From: Thermoleophilia bacterium
GTDB lineage: Bacteria > Actinomycetota > Thermoleophilia > Gaiellales > SKUG01
DNA: 8,429 nt
Direction of reading: 5' to 3'
Assembly (NCBI GenBank): GCA_020438525.1
Contig: JAGQUL010000225.1
Span: 1-8,429, forward strand
The notes below the pieces were generated by a model. It worked only from the letters and a program-made list of their open reading frames with translations. It was not told the DNA's origin and ran no database searches. Below, piece after piece: positions 5,888 through 8,429 of the stretch. The position numbers and the translations under genes are program-made. Each line of letters begins with the position of its first letter. Positions within the stretch are counted from its first letter, which is position 1.

Positions 5888-6715
5888 TCAGGACGCCGGA
5901 CGGTCGGAATCGCCCGTGTCGCCAGGATCGTCGACGATGGGCGACGACGATTCGCGCTGACGCTCCTGCCGCGCCTTCTCTGCCCCGCGGCGGCGTGACG
6001 CGCGGCGCCCGGCGAGCACCCACCAGATGGCGACCAGCACGCCGATCAGGGCGATCCCGGCGCCGTACCATGCGTAGCGAGCGTCGGCAGAGTCCGCATC
6101 GCGAGCCGCGGCAGCCTTCGTGCCGGGAAGCGGCGTGTCGGCCCAGAGCCTCGCGTCGAGTGCAAGCTTGGGCGTCTGCTCGAGGTCGTCGGCTGCGAAG
6201 GTCGTGGGCGGGCCGACGCGCAGTGCGATCCGGGCCGGCTTGGTGCCGCGACGGACGGTGATGGTCGCCGTGGCTCCGGACTCGAGCGGGATCCGCTTGA
6301 TTTCCCGATATGCGATGCCGGTCGCTTCATCGACGACCGGATCGTCCGCCGATTCGCTGGGTCCGGTACCGCTACGGGTCGTGGCCGGCGTCGACGCATG
6401 GGCCTCGGCAGCGGCACTTCCCCGATCCGTCCACGACAGCGCCGGCAACTGGGCTGCGTCGTATCCACGTTCGGGCTTCTGGTCGGGCACGTAGAGCACG
6501 GCCTCGGCAGCGTTGCTGGTCGGTCGTGCCGTGACGGTGAGGGTGTCGCCCTCGTCGAGCAGCACCGAGTGGATCAGCCGGGCCGGCTCGGCGGTGCCCG
6601 CATCGATCTCGCCGCTGCCTGCATCGAGGACGAGCAGCTGGTGTGCGAGCGCGAGCGCGGGTGCGGCGAGCAGCAGCGCGAGTGCGGCGATCAGGACGAG
6701 GAGGCGGCGGCGCAT
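5888..6715 (-). CDS. Exported single-pass membrane protein of unknown function
   Basis: I do not recognise the family. The 275-aa product has a clear Sec signal peptide (1-24, RRR then a Leu/Ala core, ending in ALA before HQ). A beta-rich extracellular region of about 190 residues follows, broken near residues 100-125 by an Ala/Ser/Thr/Gly-rich low-complexity stretch. Strand-like segments such as DEGDTLTVTARP and ESGATATITVRR suggest one or two small beta-sandwich domains. One transmembrane helix (about 214-236) precedes a cytosolic tail of 39 residues, basic first and then Ser/Asp-rich. This is a type I topology with most of the protein outside. The ATG at 6715 gives the signal peptide and has AGGA about 10 bases upstream. 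The open frame extends further upstream, but that part overlaps the repeat gene in another frame and is not believable. A strong hairpin ends 26 bases before the start, so expression may depend on read-through from the repeat gene. Confidence 0.75.
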   Translation of the reverse strand: MRRRLLVLIAALALLLAAPALALAHQLLVLDAGSGEIDAGTAEPARLIHSVLLDEGDTLTVTARPTSNAAEAVLYVPDQKPERGYDAAQLPALSWTDRGSAAAEAHASTPATTRSGTGPSESADDPVVDEATGIAYREIKRIPLESGATATITVRRGTKPARIALRVGPPTTFAADDLEQTPKLALDARLWADTPLPGTKAAAARDADSADARYAWYGAGIALIGVLVAIWWVLAGRRASRRRGAEKARQERQRESSSPIVDDPGDTGDSDRPAS

Positions 6716-6741
6716 CGCACCAATCCTACGCGCAGGAAGAG

Positions 6742-6774
6742 CGACGGGCCGGCGTGGAGGGTGCCGGCCCGTCG
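6742..6774 (-). terminator. Strong 12-bp hairpin between the repeat gene and the membrane protein gene
   Basis: Perfect arms CGACGGGCCGGC (6742-6753) and GCCGGCCCGTCG (6763-6774) enclose a 9-base loop. On the minus strand it lies about 77 bases after the repeat gene stop and 26 bases before the ATG at 6715, and is followed by the weakly T-rich CTCTTCCTG. It is probably a terminator or partial attenuator. Confidence 0.65.
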
Positions 6775-6851
6775 TGTGGGGGTGTTGGTCGACGCGCGAT
6801 GGGAGGTGGCCGCGTCGGCTCGAGGATCCGTTGCCGGTTCGCCGTGGTGGG

Positions 6852-7181
6852 TCAGGCGACGGGCGTGGGATCGAAGGTGGTGGGGTTGGCTGCGCCGAGG
6901 ATGCCCGGCTCGTCGTCGCCGATCGGGGTGTCGGGGCCGACCACGGGGTGCAGCAGCCACGGCGGCACGATGCCCGGGTTCTTGTTCGGGTTGGCCAGCC
7001 AGGGCGGGACGATGCCGGGGTTGTCGTTCTGCGCCTCGATGTACGGCGGGACGATGCCGCCGTTCTCGCCTGCGGGCTGGATGTACGGCGGGACGATGCC
7101 CGTGTTGCCGTTTCGCTGCAGTGCGGCCGCGCGAAGCGTGGTCGTGAGCGTCTCGACCGGGGTAACCGGGAGCGTCTGCAT
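6852..7181 (-). CDS. Small protein with four 14-residue N-x-G-I-V-P-P-[YW]-[IL] repeats
   Basis: Family not recognised. The 109-aa product has three parts. Residues 1-25 form a Thr/Leu-rich leader-like segment (TPVETLTTTLRAAALQ) with no signal peptide or membrane helix. Residues 26-80 hold four tandem repeats of exactly 14 residues. In each, Asn (26, 40, 54, 68) is followed two residues later by GIVPP (from G28, G42, G56, G70), then Tyr (33, 47) or Trp (61, 75) and Ile or Leu. Residues 82-109 are Asp/Pro/Gly-rich with a degenerate PGIL at 92-95. There are no cysteines. In the DNA, a 14-base core recurs every 42 bases, identical in three copies and with one silent change in the fourth. The start is secure: AGGAGG (7196-7191) lies 9 bases before the ATG. 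Possible roles are a multi-core precursor peptide, a Pro/aromatic ligand array or a structural protein. No modifying enzyme is visible. The PP-[YW]-[IL] core loosely recalls the PPY motif of protealysin-type propeptides, but no peptidase is present. Confidence 0.8.
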   Translation of the reverse strand: MQTLPVTPVETLTTTLRAAALQRNGNTGIVPPYIQPAGENGGIVPPYIEAQNDNPGIVPPWLANPNKNPGIVPPWLLHPVVGPDTPIGDDEPGILGAANPTTFDPTPVA

Positions 7182-7190
7182 CGTGGTGAA

Positions 7191-7196
7191 CCTCCT
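7191..7196 (-). promoter_or_regulatory. Consensus ribosome-binding site of the repeat gene
   Basis: AGGAGG on the minus strand, 9 bases before the ATG at 7181. It is the best Shine-Dalgarno match seen before any gene here; most others have weak or no site. It suggests strong translation of the repeat protein. Confidence 0.85.
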
Positions 7197-7203
7197 CGTG
7201 TGT

Positions 7204-7220
7204 GCTGCCCCTCTGGCAGC
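7204..7220 (-). promoter_or_regulatory. 5'-UTR hairpin just upstream of the repeat gene ribosome-binding site
   Basis: A 6-bp stem GCTGCC/GGCAGC with a 5-base loop ends 7 bases before the AGGAGG site. It could stabilise the mRNA or tune access to the ribosome-binding site. Function is inferred from position only. Confidence 0.4.
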
Positions 7221-7226
7221 GACAGC

Positions 7227-7260
7227 CGAAGTATTTCAGGTTGATTGGACACAATGCAAG
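7227..7260 (-). promoter_or_regulatory. Possible promoter region of the repeat gene
   Basis: The stretch between the dnaE2 terminator and the repeat gene is clearly poorer in G and C than its surroundings. On the minus strand it contains TTGCAT about 18 bases before AATACT, a weak match to -35 and -10 boxes. The box assignment is tentative, but a promoter somewhere here is expected because a terminator lies just upstream. Confidence 0.3.
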
Positions 7261-7332
7261 AAGATTTCAGCCGAGAATCGGTCGCTTTCGTCACTTTCGG
7301 GCCGTGAACGCACATTCAGGCGCTCGATCCTG

Positions 7333-7375
7333 AAAAATCTCCGGAATCCTTGATCCCGGGACTGGCGATTCCGAA
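7333..7375 (-). terminator. Intrinsic terminator after dnaE2
   Basis: On the minus strand, arms TTCGGAATC and GATTCCGGA (9 pairs, one G-U) enclose a loop of 18 bases that contains CCCGGG. ATTTTT follows within a few bases. It starts 27 bases beyond the dnaE2 stop and is the most classical rho-independent terminator in the window. Confidence 0.7.
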
Positions 7376-7402
7376 CATTCCGTCGGCGCGCCAGCCCGCG
7401 GC

Positions 7403-8429
7403 TCAGCCCCAGGACTTGCTGCGCATGCGTCGCGGCGAGCGGCCGCGCAGGTCCTTGGGCAGGCGATGCACCTCTCGGGCCACGAGGTTCACGACGCGGT
7501 CGTGGCGCTCGATGCGGCCGCGGATGCGCAGGATCGGTTCGCCGCGGATCGTGGTGCGCTCGGCCTTGTACAGCTCGGGCCCCACGATCACGTTGATCGC
7601 ACCACTCTCGTCCTCGAGCAGCAGGAACACCACGCCCTTCGCGGTGGCCGGCTTCTGGCGGGCTGTGACCGCGCCCACCACGTCGATCGTGCGCCCGTGC
7701 GGGATCTCCTCGAGCGCCGTGCCCGCCGGTACCACGCTCGCGCCGAGCATCGGTCGCAGCAGCTCGACCGGGTGCGCGCGGACGCTCAGCCCCTGGGTGG
7801 CGTAGTCGAGCAGCACCTCGTCCCACATGCTGAGCTGCGTGAACTTCGGTCCGGCGGGCGCGATGATCTCGAGCGCCTCCTGCTCCCGCTGGGGTCGGGC
7901 CACCAGCCCGACGTTCCACAGCAGCGAGCGTCGCCCCTCGTCGTCCTCCACGCGCGCGAGCGAGTCGCATGCCCCGGCCATCACGAGCTGCTCGAGCTGG
8001 TTCGTGCGCAGCGGTGCACGACGAATCAGGTCCTCGATGCCGTCGAACGCGCCGCCGCGTTCGCGTTCGCGTTGCAGGGCGAGCGCGTCGGGGTAGCCGA
8101 TCCCGCCGATCGTGCCGATCCCCACCCGAATGGCGGGGTGGGCACGCGCACCAGCGCGTCGTCGCCCGAAGCTTGCTGCGGCCGCCTCGCGCGCGGGAAG
8201 CTCCTCCACGGTGCAGAGCGCGTCGGACAGGTTCACGTCGACCGGCAACGCCCGAACGCCGTGGCGGCCAGCATCGCGCAGCAGCGAGTCGGGCGGATAG
8301 AAGCCCATCGGCTGCGCGTTGAGCAGGGCAGCATGGAAGTGCGCCGGGTAGTGGTGGCGCAGCCACGCGCTCTGGTAGGCGAGCAGCGCGAACGCCACGG
8401 AGTGCGCGCGCGGGAAGCCGTAGTGGCAG
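7403..8429 (-). CDS. dnaE2: Error-prone DNA polymerase DnaE2, C-terminal part (5' end beyond window)
   Basis: This is the C-terminal 342 residues of a C-family DNA polymerase alpha subunit. DnaE2 (ImuC) performs mutagenic translesion synthesis in the cytosol, usually with ImuB and ImuA'. The visible part opens with HYGFPRAHSVAFALLAYQSA, followed by LLNAQPMGFYPPDSLLRDA, a block typical of DnaE2 rather than replicative DnaE1. Next come a helix-hairpin-helix region (GIGTIGGIGY, then an EDLIRRAPL...LVMAGACDSL segment) and the LSVRAHPVELLRPML segment. The end is an OB-fold, from about TIDVVGAVTARQKPATAKG to VVNLVAREVHRL. The protein stops shortly after the OB-fold, without the long tail of DnaE1. 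The PHP and catalytic palm domains lie outside the window, so activity cannot be judged. The frame is open to the right edge; the internal GTG at 8398 is not the start. In many bacteria this gene is SOS-induced, but its promoter is out of view. Confidence 0.93.
   Translation of the reverse strand, partial: CHYGFPRAHSVAFALLAYQSAWLRHHYPAHFHAALLNAQPMGFYPPDSLLRDAGRHGVRALPVDVNLSDALCTVEELPAREAAAASFGRRRAGARAHPAIRVGIGTIGGIGYPDALALQRERERGGAFDGIEDLIRRAPLRTNQLEQLVMAGACDSLARVEDDEGRRSLLWNVGLVARPQREQEALEIIAPAGPKFTQLSMWDEVLLDYATQGLSVRAHPVELLRPMLGASVVPAGTALEEIPHGRTIDVVGAVTARQKPATAKGVVFLLLEDESGAINVIVGPELYKAERTTIRGEPILRIRGRIERHDRVVNLVAREVHRLPKDLRGRSPRRMRSKSWG

Noticed and set aside
5587..6261. Rightward open frame of about 224 codons across the hairpin region and the membrane protein gene.
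   Set aside because: Arg/Pro/Ser-rich, antisense to a better-supported gene and without a recognisable domain.
6716..7315. Upstream extension of the exported membrane protein frame to 7315.
   Set aside because: It would cover the repeat gene in another frame, bury the signal peptide inside the protein, and is low-complexity Ser/Arg/Thr sequence.

Overview
The window is about 70% GC. It has dense GC-ending codons, a UvrD2-type helicase carrying an HRDC domain, a DnaE2-type polymerase, a lipoprotein cytochrome c and mostly weak Shine-Dalgarno sites. This points to a high-GC actinobacterium, perhaps a deep-branching class such as Thermoleophilia; the class is inference and the phylum more secure.

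Layout. From 1 to about 153 there is a possible 5' fragment of a leftward Ala/Pro-rich protein, which is ambiguous. A rightward pair follows: a UvrD2-like superfamily 1 helicase (198-2216) and, 6 bases later, a LysR-type regulator (2223-3149). A leftward pdxH (3257-3994) converges on them, with nested inverted repeats in the gap. Divergent from pdxH is a small lipoprotein c-type cytochrome (4114-4728). It converges on a hemolysin III/TrhA-type membrane protein (4747-5454), with a compact hairpin between the two stop codons. Next comes a 433-base stretch with no convincing gene (5455-5887) but several strong hairpins. The remaining genes run leftward: an unfamiliar signal-peptide plus single-TM protein (5888-6715), a small protein made of four 14-residue N-x-G-I-V-P-P-[YW]-[IL] repeats (6852-7181), and the 3' part of dnaE2 (7403 to the window edge).

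How the genes relate. Most look like ordinary housekeeping or stress genes with no obvious common pathway: DNA repair and translesion synthesis (uvrD2-like, dnaE2), vitamin B6 metabolism (pdxH), electron transfer (cytochrome) and an envelope protein (HlyIII). The unusual part is the right third. The repeat protein has the best ribosome-binding site in the window, a 5'-UTR hairpin and a strong hairpin just after it. The signal-peptide/TM protein follows immediately and may depend on read-through past that hairpin.

The two signals most worth a second look are the exact 42-bp-period GIVPP[YW] repeat gene, and three hairpins at 5649-5739 that share one 8-base loop while their stems differ in a compensated way. 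No function is proven for either.
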